From: Paenibacillus puerhi
Lineage (GTDB): Bacteria > Bacillota > Bacilli > Paenibacillales > NBRC-103111
Assembly: GCF_009846885.1 (NCBI RefSeq)
Contig: NZ_WUWM01000002.1
Span: 248,001-312,000 of the forward strand
Direction: 5' to 3'
Length of the DNA stretch: 64,000 nt
Part shown: one piece after another, positions 35,548-43,409 of the stretch
How positions within the stretch are numbered: the first letter of the stretch is position 1
Layout: each line of letters begins with the position of its first letter
Translations under genes and position numbers: made by a program
The notes under the pieces: model-generated
What the model was told of the DNA's origin: nothing
The model's database searches: none
The model's input: the letters and a program-made list of their open reading frames with translations, nothing else

Positions 35548-36735
35548 TTAGTATAGTAATCTTTTTTCGAACAAGCTTAATTTACCATTTGTAATGAGAA
35601 GCAGGTCGTTTCGATACATCAAACGAGCAGATTTGATATCGCGAAGCGTTCTCTCCAGCGGAATAGCATCATTCTTTGTATAACCATATGTAACACCTGC
35701 TAAATTGATCATCTCATCTACGGCTTCGTACAACATTTCGGAAGCTACAATTTTCAAATTATTAATTTGTATGCTGAAATGATTGGTTTGAAATAGGTTT
35801 TCATCAGAACTGGCATTATCGTATTGTCGTATCATTTCTTTAAGATAATTGTCTACAACATCTAATTTCAATCTGATTCTCCCTAATTTCTCAAATAACA
35901 TATCGGAGTTCATATTAAACTTGGTTCGATTGACTGGCTTTCTCATTATGGCGATCAGCTTCTCAAAAACACCTTTCGCAGCCCCCAACCAACTGGCGGA
36001 CAAAGAAATGTGACCAATAGGCACGACGGTCTGGAGGGCAATCTCCTTGAACCCTTTTTCTGATTTTATGATTTGATGGTCCTCAATACTTGCCTCGATC
36101 TCCATTCCTACACTTCCTGTTCCCCGCATTCCCATGCTATTCCAATTGGTTGTATAAGTCAATTTGGCGTTACTCCTTTCAACTAAAGCTATAACTACAT
36201 CATGAGCACTATGATCTGAAGAATTTCCATTCATGTATATCAGAAATAAATCTCCATACTGCCCACCTGTCACAATAGGAGCAGTTCTTTGGAGCAACCA
36301 CTCATCTCCCAGCTTTGTTAATGGAGAAATAGAAGAGAAGATATTCCCTCCTTTCCCCTTTTCTGTTGTAATAGATGCAATATACAATTGTTCTGAAACT
36401 AATCTATGTAATAATTCTTGACGGTGAGCGCCATATAGGTGCTTCATTAAAATAGCAACTTGTTGACAATGCATGCTCCAAATGACCCCCGTATTCAAAC
36501 AACTGCTAGATATGATTTGAGCTATTCGAGACACTGTCTCTAAGGTTGCGCCCCCACCGCCATCTTCTTTTGAGACTAAGATTGACAATAGTTTGCGTTT
36601 TTTTAATTCATTCAGACTATTGATTGGAAATAAAGCGTACTCATCAACTTCGTTCGCATACCCAGAAATAATTTTGGCAGCTTCCCTAGCACTTTCAATC
36701 AACTCTTCATGTAAGGAGCATGTATTCTTAATCAC
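35548..36735 (-). CDS. acyl-CoA-dehydrogenase-like flavoprotein
   Basis: The 395-residue protein has the acyl-CoA dehydrogenase fold: a helical N-terminal domain, a middle beta domain (APIVTGGQYGDLFLIYM, then NWNSMGMRGTGS, the FAD-binding turn), and a C-terminal helical bundle ending PLERTLRDIKSARLMYRNDL. Relatives in secondary metabolism desaturate or oxidise substrates held on carrier proteins, or act as flavin-dependent hydroxylases. The usual catalytic glutamate cannot be placed with certainty. Its ATG overlaps the PIG-L gene end by 8 bp, so the two are translationally coupled. The pair runs divergently from the carrier-protein operon, and the substrate may be the acyl group on that carrier. 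Fatty-acid degradation is unlikely, as no other such genes are near. Confidence 0.75.
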   Translation of the reverse strand: MIKNTCSLHEELIESAREAAKIISGYANEVDEYALFPINSLNELKKRKLLSILVSKEDGGGGATLETVSRIAQIISSSCLNTGVIWSMHCQQVAILMKHLYGAHRQELLHRLVSEQLYIASITTEKGKGGNIFSSISPLTKLGDEWLLQRTAPIVTGGQYGDLFLIYMNGNSSDHSAHDVVIALVERSNAKLTYTTNWNSMGMRGTGSVGMEIEASIEDHQIIKSEKGFKEIALQTVVPIGHISLSASWLGAAKGVFEKLIAIMRKPVNRTKFNMNSDMLFEKLGRIRLKLDVVDNYLKEMIRQYDNASSDENLFQTNHFSIQINNLKIVASEMLYEAVDEMINLAGVTYGYTKNDAIPLERTLRDIKSARLMYRNDLLLITNGKLSLFEKRLLY

Positions 36736-37573
36736 TGATTTCCCCCGCTTTCATCCTTATTTTGTCACGTTTATTGATGTAAATATTAAATCTGTACTTT
36801 CGATCTTTATTGCTATAATTTTCATCAGCACTCGTCCTTGTGTTCTTCAGCATCTGCTTGTACATGCTGAACCGGGAATTCCAAAGTAATCGCTGTTGGG
36901 ATTTATACAGCTCAATTGCTCTGATTTTTGCTATTAGATGCACTCGCGATAGGCAAATGGCTGTTACCACAAATTGATTTGCCAGGTCCGTCTTCCAATT
37001 TACATCAAGTTGATAGTGCTTATATGGCAAATCCTCATAATACGCGATTTTATAAAGATAAGCATAATCTATTGTATCCATCCATCTCTCGAAAGCATGT
37101 CTTACGATAAGGTGGTCCACATGTCTCCCAATTCCTAGCGGAACATAAATTTGTTCATACTCAGCCAAATGAATAGCTGCTGACAACTGTTGAATAACCT
37201 CCTCTATCATCGGTTGTTCCAAAGACAAATCCGCTCTAAATAGTTCCTCCAACTTCCGGTAGCTCGGAGAAAAATCAGGATTCCTCCGATAAATGCATTC
37301 CGGGATATTAAGATGAACACAATCTGCCCCAAGTAACGCAGCGGCTGTGAGGTCCTCGGATCGCCTAATGCTCATCACTTCAGATCCAAGATTGAACTTT
37401 TTATGTATGATTCTCGCCAGCATAGATAAAGATTTAAATGGATTTTCCCCTGCAAATACGGTGGCGATTGTCACCCTGTTTCCCTCTTGAACTAGCTTAC
37501 TGATGTAATCCCCACAGGAAATAATTGCATCATCCAAATGAGCCGATAAAAATAAATAACGAAGTTTCGTCAT
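36728..37573 (-). CDS. PIG-L family N-deacetylase
   Basis: From the ATG at 37573, six bases after GGAGGTG, the 281-residue protein opens TKLRYLFLSAHLDDAIISCG. AHLDD is the zinc-binding AHPDD motif of the PIG-L/LmbE family, and GRHVDHLIVRHAF near residue 150 supplies the third zinc ligand. Family members remove acetyl groups from GlcNAc-containing molecules (GlcNAc-PI, bacillithiol and mycothiol precursors, and pseudodisaccharides such as N-acetylparomamine in aminoglycoside pathways). A GT-B glycosyltransferase gene lies in the divergent operon, so sugar transfer followed by deacetylation is a sensible reading. The C-terminal 60 residues are rich in basic residues. An extended -10 box (37607-37612) probably serves this pair. 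Confidence 0.85.
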   Translation of the reverse strand: MTKLRYLFLSAHLDDAIISCGDYISKLVQEGNRVTIATVFAGENPFKSLSMLARIIHKKFNLGSEVMSIRRSEDLTAAALLGADCVHLNIPECIYRRNPDFSPSYRKLEELFRADLSLEQPMIEEVIQQLSAAIHLAEYEQIYVPLGIGRHVDHLIVRHAFERWMDTIDYAYLYKIAYYEDLPYKHYQLDVNWKTDLANQFVVTAICLSRVHLIAKIRAIELYKSQQRLLWNSRFSMYKQMLKNTRTSADENYSNKDRKYRFNIYINKRDKIRMKAGEISD

Positions 37574-37606
37574 ACGTCTCACCTCCATTTCAGACTTCAA
37601 ATGTAG

Positions 37607-37615
37607 AGTATATCA
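37607..37615 (-). promoter_or_regulatory. extended -10 promoter of the PIG-L unit
   Basis: Minus strand TGATATACT: TATACT at 37607-37612 with the upstream TG. No good -35 is visible at 16-18 bp. Confidence 0.4.
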
Positions 37616-37672
37616 CAATGCTTTTGGAAAAAAATACTTTGTTTCGTAATTCATAATTTACCAATTTTTATA

Positions 37673-37704
37673 TTGTCATTTGGAGAAATTTGTTATAGTA
37701 TGAT
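37673..37704 (+). promoter_or_regulatory. probable promoter of the carrier-protein operon
   Basis: TTGTCA (37673-37678) and TATAGT (37694-37699) are 15 bp apart; TATGAT at 37699-37704 is an alternative -10. The spacing is not ideal, but the operator half-site lies immediately downstream, as at the other fructan promoters. Confidence 0.5.
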
Positions 37705-37708
37705 GAAG

Positions 37709-37729
37709 TAAACGATTACGTAAATATAC
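37709..37729. promoter_or_regulatory. fructan-type operator half-site before the biosynthetic operon
   Basis: AAACGATTAC at 37710-37719 is a perfect half-site followed by GTAA; the rest of the second half (ATATAC) is not conserved. With flanks, TAAACGATTACGTA is identical to the two sites before the lipoprotein gene at 6923. It lies 20 bp before the carrier-protein start and just below the -10 box. Confidence 0.65.
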
Positions 37730-37748
37730 TAAGAGAGGATTTGTTGGA

Positions 37749-37997
37749 ATGTTTGACAAAATTTACGAGATTCTTAAAAAAGTAAAGGAAGTGAATGATT
37801 TCGAATATACGTTGACCCCAAGCACCGATTTGATTAACGAAGTCGGACTGGATTCACTTCAGATGATTAGTTTTATTCTTGAAGTGGAGGACGCTTTCCA
37901 TGTTGAAATTGATTATGAGGAATTTGAAATGGCCCACATGAAATCGATCGAAACCTTCATGACGTTCCTGAACAGATTGGAGCCACAGATTGGTTAA
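37749..37997 (+). CDS. free-standing acyl carrier protein
   Basis: An 82-residue acidic protein of four-helix carrier-protein length. GLDSLQM holds serine 36, the expected attachment site for 4'-phosphopantetheine, in the DSL motif at the start of helix 2. The ATG is preceded by GAGAGGA. It is the first gene of the plus-strand biosynthetic operon, and its stop overlaps the ATP-grasp start by 8 bp. A lone carrier protein next to an ATP-grasp ligase, with no ketosynthase or NRPS module nearby, recalls the BtrI/BtrJ pair of butirosin, where an amino acid is loaded on the carrier for further processing. The cell's fatty-acid AcpP is unlikely, since no fab genes are present. Confidence 0.9.
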   Translation: MFDKIYEILKKVKEVNDFEYTLTPSTDLINEVGLDSLQMISFILEVEDAFHVEIDYEEFEMAHMKSIETFMTFLNRLEPQIG

Positions 37998-39324
37998 GAC
38001 TGTTTATGCTGGAAGCCTGGATTCCGAATCGTTCTGGAGAAACAAGCAGTACAGCAAGCTTCCTGCTTTTCATGATGAGCAAAGATCCCGTATCGTTAAG
38101 GCGATGGATGAATTAATGTTTCCATTCTGCGCCTCCAGTGATGGTCTAATTACAAGGTTTCCGATGGATCCCGTACACAAGGCGTATCTGAGCCGAATTA
38201 GTTTTTCCTTTGAGCACTTATCCTTTGAAGATATGCTAGAGGATGAGCATATGTTTCAATCTCTGACAAGAAATACGCTGCATAGGCAATGGATTTCTAA
38301 GTTTAAGCGTCTTTCGCCTTACGCAGTACTGGAGAATACAACTGAATTACTAGAGCTGTATGGCTTCGAACAGCCCCTACCTGCTTATGAAACAGTCCAA
38401 CATGTTAATTCTAAAATGTATTCAGCCGAATTATCTAATCAATTAACAGAGAACAAGTACAGTTATCCGGTTAAAAGTGCTCATGAACTAATGACTGTCT
38501 GCACGGGACTACTGAAAGATCACAAGGCTATTTTAGTAAAAGATCCGTTCGGTGTATCCGGCAAAGGTAATCTAAAATTTGAATCAATGAATGCGGTAAA
38601 CAGACTGGTATCCTATGTTAGCAAGCAAGAACTTCTGGGGACTATTACCGCATTTGTGGTAGAACCCTTTCTAGAAGTACAGCGGGATTTTTCCTGTCAA
38701 TTTGAGATCACTTCAACGGGAAGATTCCATTTCATTAGTATGCAGCAGATGATGAATCATCAATTTGCCTATCTCGGTTCAACTACCATGCCAATTGAAG
38801 AGCAGCATGAACTAGAACGCTTGGGCTACTTTAAAGTGATGGAGCATGTTAGTTCATCCTTGTACCAGCAGGGGTATTTTGGACCCGTGTGCGTAGATTC
38901 CATGCAATTAAAGGATGGAAGCCTGATCCCGATCGTTGAAATCAATGCTCGTAAATCGATGGGACTCATTAATTTCTACCTTGATAGTGCACTGGCGAGC
39001 AATCGGTGCACCGGTTGTTTAACTTACTTGTCGATCGGATTTCACAAGCATTTCGAGTATGAATGGCTGCTTAGTGAGTTAGAGGATGCTCAGCTTTTAT
39101 TCCCTCAATCCCTTGGCAGTGGAATTGTGCCCCTCTCCTCTGCAACACTTTTTGTTAATAGATATTTCCATGAGCATGAGCAAGGCCAATCTTTGGATCA
39201 GCAGCAGCTTCTAAAAGGGAGACTATACCTCTCGGTTTTTGCACCTAACACCGAAGAACGACTACGGTTGTTAAGAAGTCTGCGGATTTTCTTATCAAGT
39301 CATGGGGTGAAAGTGTATGACTGA
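37990..39324 (+). CDS. ATP-grasp ligase, candidate aminoacyl-carrier-protein ligase
   Basis: The 444-residue protein begins at a TTG at 37990, seven bases after GGAG, inside the end of the carrier-protein gene. ATP-grasp features are clear: VKDPFGVSGKGN near residue 180 (nucleotide lysine and glycine-rich loop), AFVVEPFLEVQRDFSC near 215, and IPIVEINARKSMG near 315, where the Glu and Asn bind magnesium. ATP-grasp enzymes activate a carboxylate as acyl phosphate and join it to an amine or thiol. Translational coupling to a carrier protein suggests it loads an amino acid onto the phosphopantetheine, as BtrJ does with glutamate. Peptide or amide ligation is the alternative. The N-terminal 150 residues and the last 90 match no family that I recognise. 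Confidence 0.85.
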   Translation: MVKTVYAGSLDSESFWRNKQYSKLPAFHDEQRSRIVKAMDELMFPFCASSDGLITRFPMDPVHKAYLSRISFSFEHLSFEDMLEDEHMFQSLTRNTLHRQWISKFKRLSPYAVLENTTELLELYGFEQPLPAYETVQHVNSKMYSAELSNQLTENKYSYPVKSAHELMTVCTGLLKDHKAILVKDPFGVSGKGNLKFESMNAVNRLVSYVSKQELLGTITAFVVEPFLEVQRDFSCQFEITSTGRFHFISMQQMMNHQFAYLGSTTMPIEEQHELERLGYFKVMEHVSSSLYQQGYFGPVCVDSMQLKDGSLIPIVEINARKSMGLINFYLDSALASNRCTGCLTYLSIGFHKHFEYEWLLSELEDAQLLFPQSLGSGIVPLSSATLFVNRYFHEHEQGQSLDQQQLLKGRLYLSVFAPNTEERLRLLRSLRIFLSSHGVKVYD

Positions 39325-40426
39325 CACCGCTAGCGAAACGATTTCCTTATTGTGCTCCGGTAATTCCTTGGGTGTGTATGTTCCAGCAATTCAACTGGAT
39401 TATCAGCTGCAACAAAAAGGTGTGACAACTGAAATACACATCTTAGAAAGCGTTTACCCTGGTGACGTATTAGCCAGAGTTCCGGCCATCAAGCAAGCAT
39501 TCCACAAACATTTTGCACTTGCCAAAAAATCGGCGCAACTGGTACGTGACATCAAGGATACACTCGATCCCGCTAAAGTAAGTGAGCTGCTAAATCAATG
39601 GCGCCAGGAGAAAAGAACCCGCTTTATTGTGTTTACTGGATTCTGGATTCCCATATTAGAGCAATATCGAAAGATCATGGACCCAGTCAAACTCGATGTT
39701 GATTTGCTTCGGATGGATGCAGGGGATTCAGCTTCCTATCAAGTGTACGGCGAACGATGCGATGCATTTCGCAATGTATGGTTTTTTAGTGCCGAAGAAA
39801 ACCAAGTATTACGAGAATTTCCGATTACTACTTTACTTCCGGTACCTTTTTCACTTCGTGATAAGGGAGTTGTGCTTCATGGCGGAGGCTGGGGTATTGG
39901 GACCTATCGAGAAGCGAAAAAAAAGCTGCTGGATGCAGGTAATCGTTTACATGTGCTTGCTTATGATTTGGAAGAATTCGTTCCCCATGATCAGGTTCAA
40001 TACTACATGAATGACCCCCATTGGAATCCCTGGTCACTTAATGAACAAGGAAAGCATTCGTTTCCAGCTCTTGCCCTCCTCAAAGCTGGAATGGAACCCA
40101 AGTTCCGTAATCAGGACTGTCATCCCCTACTGTTTGATGTGATTCGAAACTCAAAAGCAATTGTCAGCAAGCCGGGTGGCTATTCTCTGTTTGAGTCTTT
40201 TGCCGCAGCTACCCCATTCGTATTCCTAGAACCGTTCGCTCGTCATGAAGCAGTCAATGCAGAATTTTGGATCAATCAAGGCTTTGGAATCTGGTTTGAA
40301 GATTGGGAGCAACAACACTTCTCAAATCGATGTTTAGAAGAGCTGCACAAGAATTTACTCCATGCAAGGGAAAAATTCGTTCAAGGAGGCAAGTACGATG
40401 CAACCAAAAACAATAGTGAAATTTAA
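39317..40426 (+). CDS. GT-B fold glycosyltransferase
   Basis: The 369-residue protein overlaps the ATP-grasp gene by 8 bp. Its C-terminal half shows the donor-binding pattern of MurG/UGT/MGDG-synthase-like enzymes: VVLHGGGWGIGTY opens the second Rossmann domain, and SKPGGYSLFESFAAATPFVF followed by RHEAVNAEFWINQG is the nucleotide-sugar site, with a conserved Glu and Asn. The N-terminal half (LLCSGNSLGVYVPAIQLDYQL) is the acceptor domain. No signal or membrane segment is visible. It probably adds a sugar, plausibly GlcNAc from UDP-GlcNAc, to the pathway intermediate. The PIG-L deacetylase encoded in the divergent unit could then free the amine, as BtrM and BtrD do in aminoglycoside assembly. 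Donor and acceptor are inference. Confidence 0.75.
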   Translation: MTDTASETISLLCSGNSLGVYVPAIQLDYQLQQKGVTTEIHILESVYPGDVLARVPAIKQAFHKHFALAKKSAQLVRDIKDTLDPAKVSELLNQWRQEKRTRFIVFTGFWIPILEQYRKIMDPVKLDVDLLRMDAGDSASYQVYGERCDAFRNVWFFSAEENQVLREFPITTLLPVPFSLRDKGVVLHGGGWGIGTYREAKKKLLDAGNRLHVLAYDLEEFVPHDQVQYYMNDPHWNPWSLNEQGKHSFPALALLKAGMEPKFRNQDCHPLLFDVIRNSKAIVSKPGGYSLFESFAAATPFVFLEPFARHEAVNAEFWINQGFGIWFEDWEQQHFSNRCLEELHKNLLHAREKFVQGGKYDATKNNSEI

Positions 40427-41567
40427 TGAGGATGTATTTCAAAACTTGAAACGAACGATTAAGAATATGTCGCGAGCTAGTCGCGCCAGAGCTCTAGACC
40501 CCCGTTATGCAATGGACATCCCCGAAGATATAGGAATCAAGCTTAATAATGGATGCAATCTTCGGTGCAAACATTGCTATGAATGGAACGAGAACGGCTT
40601 CCACTGGGACATGGAGAAAGCGGAGCAGAAGAGAGAAATCGATATAGAAATGATTGATCAGATTCTCGCCTTTTCACGTCCGAAAAAATCAAAGCTTTAT
40701 TTATGGGGGGGTGAACCTCTATATTACACACAGTTTCATCTGCTGGCTGAACGTCTAGAGAAAGATCTGAGAACAACTACCATTTGTACCAACGCGATTC
40801 TGATCGAAGAGAAACTGGACTCCATTCTTAAATTTTCAGATGATCTTGTGCTGCTGATCAGTCTTGAAGGATTCGAGGAGGAAAATGACGCCATACGCGG
40901 CAAGGGAACATTCAGGAAAGTGATTCATGCCATCGATTTATTGTTGGAGCTGCAAAGAAAGCAGATCTATCGGGGTAAAATCTCGGTCAGTCTGACGATG
41001 AATGACCAAATGATCCCAAAGATGTTTGACTTTATGAAGTTTTTCGAAGAGAAAGGCGTTGATTCCGTCTACTTCGTCTATCCCTGGTATATCTCATCGG
41101 AATCGGCAAAAGAGATGGATCACTATTTCCTTGATCATTTCAACTGGCTTCAGCCCTATCAGAGCCAACAATGCAGCTGGCATTCATTTAATTACCGGAT
41201 TTCACCGGAGAACATACCCCAATTGAGGGAAGAGGTACGAAGAATCTCCGAGCATACTTGGGATATTCGCATTCGCTTCATGCCTGCTCTGGAACAGGAT
41301 GAAATAGAGTCCTTCGTTAAGGGAGAGCCTCAAACAGGTATGAAGCGAACAGAATGCCTGTCGATCTCGACCAGAATGGATTTTTTACCGAACGGAGACG
41401 TCACGCCATGTAAGTTTTTCCCGGAATTCGCAGTCGGAAACATTCGGGATCAAGGGGTTAAAGAGGTTTGGCATGGTGAGCTTTTCGGAAAACACCGGGA
41501 AACCGTATCCTGCGGATTGATGCCTATATGTTCGCGCTGTGGTTTGTTATATCACTACGGTCGATAA
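40398..41567 (+). CDS. radical SAM enzyme with SPASM-type C terminus
   Basis: The start is ATG 40398, eight bases after AAGGAGG, giving 389 residues and a 29-bp overlap with the glycosyltransferase gene. CNLRCKHC near residues 55-62 is the CxxxCxxC motif that holds the SAM-cleaving 4Fe-4S cluster; LYLWGGEPLYY is the GGEP SAM-binding strand. The C-terminal 60 residues carry further cysteines (CLSIS, GDVTPCKFF, VSCGLMPICSRCG) in a SPASM/twitch pattern for auxiliary clusters. Such enzymes modify RiPP peptides, but also oxidise or epimerise small molecules, such as 2-deoxy-scyllo-inosamine in butirosin (BtrN). No precursor-peptide gene is visible here, so a small molecule or a carrier-bound group is the likelier substrate. 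Confidence 0.88.
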   Translation: MQPKTIVKFNEDVFQNLKRTIKNMSRASRARALDPRYAMDIPEDIGIKLNNGCNLRCKHCYEWNENGFHWDMEKAEQKREIDIEMIDQILAFSRPKKSKLYLWGGEPLYYTQFHLLAERLEKDLRTTTICTNAILIEEKLDSILKFSDDLVLLISLEGFEEENDAIRGKGTFRKVIHAIDLLLELQRKQIYRGKISVSLTMNDQMIPKMFDFMKFFEEKGVDSVYFVYPWYISSESAKEMDHYFLDHFNWLQPYQSQQCSWHSFNYRISPENIPQLREEVRRISEHTWDIRIRFMPALEQDEIESFVKGEPQTGMKRTECLSISTRMDFLPNGDVTPCKFFPEFAVGNIRDQGVKEVWHGELFGKHRETVSCGLMPICSRCGLLYHYGR

Positions 41568-41616
41568 TGGGGTGCTGCATTTTTATGAATTCTTCTTAGA
41601 ATAGGGTGAATAAGGA

Positions 41617-42600
41617 TTGGAAGCGATCAAAGTGGAGGGTTTATCCAAGGAATTTAAGTATTATACCAAAGAGCTGGGGGTAAAGAACTCACTCAAAAAC
41701 CTGTTCTACCGTAAAACGTTGACAAGGGAAGCGGTCAAGGAGGTTTCCTTTTCTATTGACGAAGGCGAATTTGTTGCCTTCTTGGGGCCTAATGGCGCAG
41801 GCAAAACCACTACATTAAAAATGCTTTCTGGAATTCTTTATCCTACTGACGGTTTTGTTTCCGTGCTGGGGTATAAACCTTACGAAAGGAAGAAAGAGTT
41901 TAAGAAGAAGTTCTCGATTGTCATGGGACAAAAAAGTCAATTGTGGTGGGATTTACCCGCCTCCGAATCGATCCTGCTTAATAAGTATATCTACCAAGTA
42001 GAGGATGACATTTATAAGAAAACACTGGCTGAACTGGTGGATTTACTGAATACGAAGCATGTAATGAATGTTCAGGTTAGAAGATTATCGCTTGGCGAAC
42101 GCATGAAGATGGAGCTTATTGCAGCACTCATACATAGGCCGACTCTCCTGTTTCTAGATGAGCCTACCATTGGACTGGATATCGAAACCCAAAAGAGGGT
42201 TCGAGATTTCTTGAAATATTATAATGAATATCATAAAACAACGATTGTCCTGACTAGTCATTATATGAAAGATATTGAGGATCTTTGCAACCGAACGTTA
42301 TTGATTGCCGAAGGTAAATTGATTTATGACGGAAGCTTGAAACAAATCAATGAGGCTTTAAATCAAAACAAAATTATTAAGCTCAAGTTCTCCAAGCATG
42401 TTGCACCTGATCAGCTCCAAAATTTTGGTGCGATCCGTTACTCTGATAGTTATCAGGCCACATTGGAAATACCTAGGGAACAAGTAAACATCCGTTCCAG
42501 AGAGCTGCTGCACCAGCTTCCGATAGAGGATATTTCTATTGAGGACATTCCAGTTGAGGAGATGATCATTTCTTTATATCAAAGGAACCGTACACCATGA
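41617..42600 (+). CDS. ABC-2 type exporter, ATP-binding protein
   Basis: The 327-residue protein starts at TTG 41617 and has a full nucleotide-binding domain: Walker A GPNGAGKTTT near 58, Q-loop VMGQKSQLWWDLPAS, a signature motif in the slightly unusual form LSLGERMKME, Walker B LLFLDEPTIGLD, and a switch histidine in TSHYMKDI. The roughly 25-residue insert after the first strand (YYTKELGVKNSLKNLFYRK) and the QLWWDLP segment are typical of the COG4586 group, which pairs with two ABC2_membrane_6-type permeases. Its TGA overlaps the first permease's ATG. In this operon it should export the pathway product, perhaps also giving self-protection. Confidence 0.92.
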   Translation: MEAIKVEGLSKEFKYYTKELGVKNSLKNLFYRKTLTREAVKEVSFSIDEGEFVAFLGPNGAGKTTTLKMLSGILYPTDGFVSVLGYKPYERKKEFKKKFSIVMGQKSQLWWDLPASESILLNKYIYQVEDDIYKKTLAELVDLLNTKHVMNVQVRRLSLGERMKMELIAALIHRPTLLFLDEPTIGLDIETQKRVRDFLKYYNEYHKTTIVLTSHYMKDIEDLCNRTLLIAEGKLIYDGSLKQINEALNQNKIIKLKFSKHVAPDQLQNFGAIRYSDSYQATLEIPREQVNIRSRELLHQLPIEDISIEDIPVEEMIISLYQRNRTP

Positions 42601-43406
42601 AGGCATATCAAAAATATAATCACGTGTTCAAGCTTGGCTTTCAATCGGCGCTGGAATACCGGATGGATTTTTTATTTTCTTTGGCCGCCGCTTTTTTTCC
42701 CATTATGATTCAATATTACATATGGTCGGCCGTGTATGGTAAATCTGATTCTTCGCAGTTCTTCGGCTATTCATACAAGGAAATGATCTTATACACGATA
42801 ATCGCTGCAGTCGTTACCCGAATTGTAATGACGAATGTGGATCATGAGATGGCAACAGATATAAAGGATGGAAATTTGAATAAGTATCTTGTTCAACCGC
42901 TGCATTATTTCAGCTTTCGAATATTTAATTTATTTGGGCAAAAGTTGTTTTTTTATTCCGTCATGATCGTTGTCATCTTTTTCGTACTTATCTTTTTCAC
43001 CCTATATTATGGAACCCCGCTGCAATTTCAGCGCATTTCACTTTTTTTCATTACCATTTTTCTTGCCTTTTTATTAAATTTCATGATTTCGTACACGATC
43101 TCTGCCATTGCTTTCTGGCTTTCGGAAATTTCTTTCTTCTTCGAAATGACAGGCTTGTTAGTTATCATTATCAGCGGCGGTATGTTCCCGATTGATGTGT
43201 TCGGTCCTACAATGAATGCGATATTAACGTATCTCCCCTTCAAGTTTACGATTTATTTCCCAACCAACGTGATAAATGGAAAGCTTGATATGGGTGAAAT
43301 CCTGCAAGGCATCGGATGGCAATGCTTTTGGATTGTCGTGATGTATCTTGTTTCTCGCGTGGTTTGGAATAGGGGGATGAAACGATATCTCGGGTTAGGA
43401 GGATAA
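42597..43406 (+). CDS. ABC-2 exporter permease 1
   Basis: A 269-residue protein of about six membrane helices, starting in an ATGA overlap with the ATPase gene. The short amphipathic N terminus (QKYNHVFKLGFQSALEYR) and the overall pattern match the ABC2_membrane_6 (DUF990) permeases that accompany COG4586 ATPases. It is one of two paralogous permeases that together form the channel. Relatives have been linked to export of toxic small molecules such as viologens, which would suit a self-made antibiotic, though this is inference. Confidence 0.88.
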   Translation: MKAYQKYNHVFKLGFQSALEYRMDFLFSLAAAFFPIMIQYYIWSAVYGKSDSSQFFGYSYKEMILYTIIAAVVTRIVMTNVDHEMATDIKDGNLNKYLVQPLHYFSFRIFNLFGQKLFFYSVMIVVIFFVLIFFTLYYGTPLQFQRISLFFITIFLAFLLNFMISYTISAIAFWLSEISFFFEMTGLLVIIISGGMFPIDVFGPTMNAILTYLPFKFTIYFPTNVINGKLDMGEILQGIGWQCFWIVVMYLVSRVVWNRGMKRYLGLGG

Positions 43407-43409
43407 CCT

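Noticed and set aside
37749-37997. The 82-residue first product as a possible RiPP precursor for the radical SAM enzyme.
   Set aside because: It has the GLDSL phosphopantetheine motif and four-helix carrier-protein length, so it is an acyl carrier protein.
39939-39951. GTAATCGTTTACA inside the glycosyltransferase gene resembles the fructan operator half-site.
   Set aside because: It lies in the middle of a coding sequence, has no facing half-site and no promoter nearby; chance occurrence is likely.
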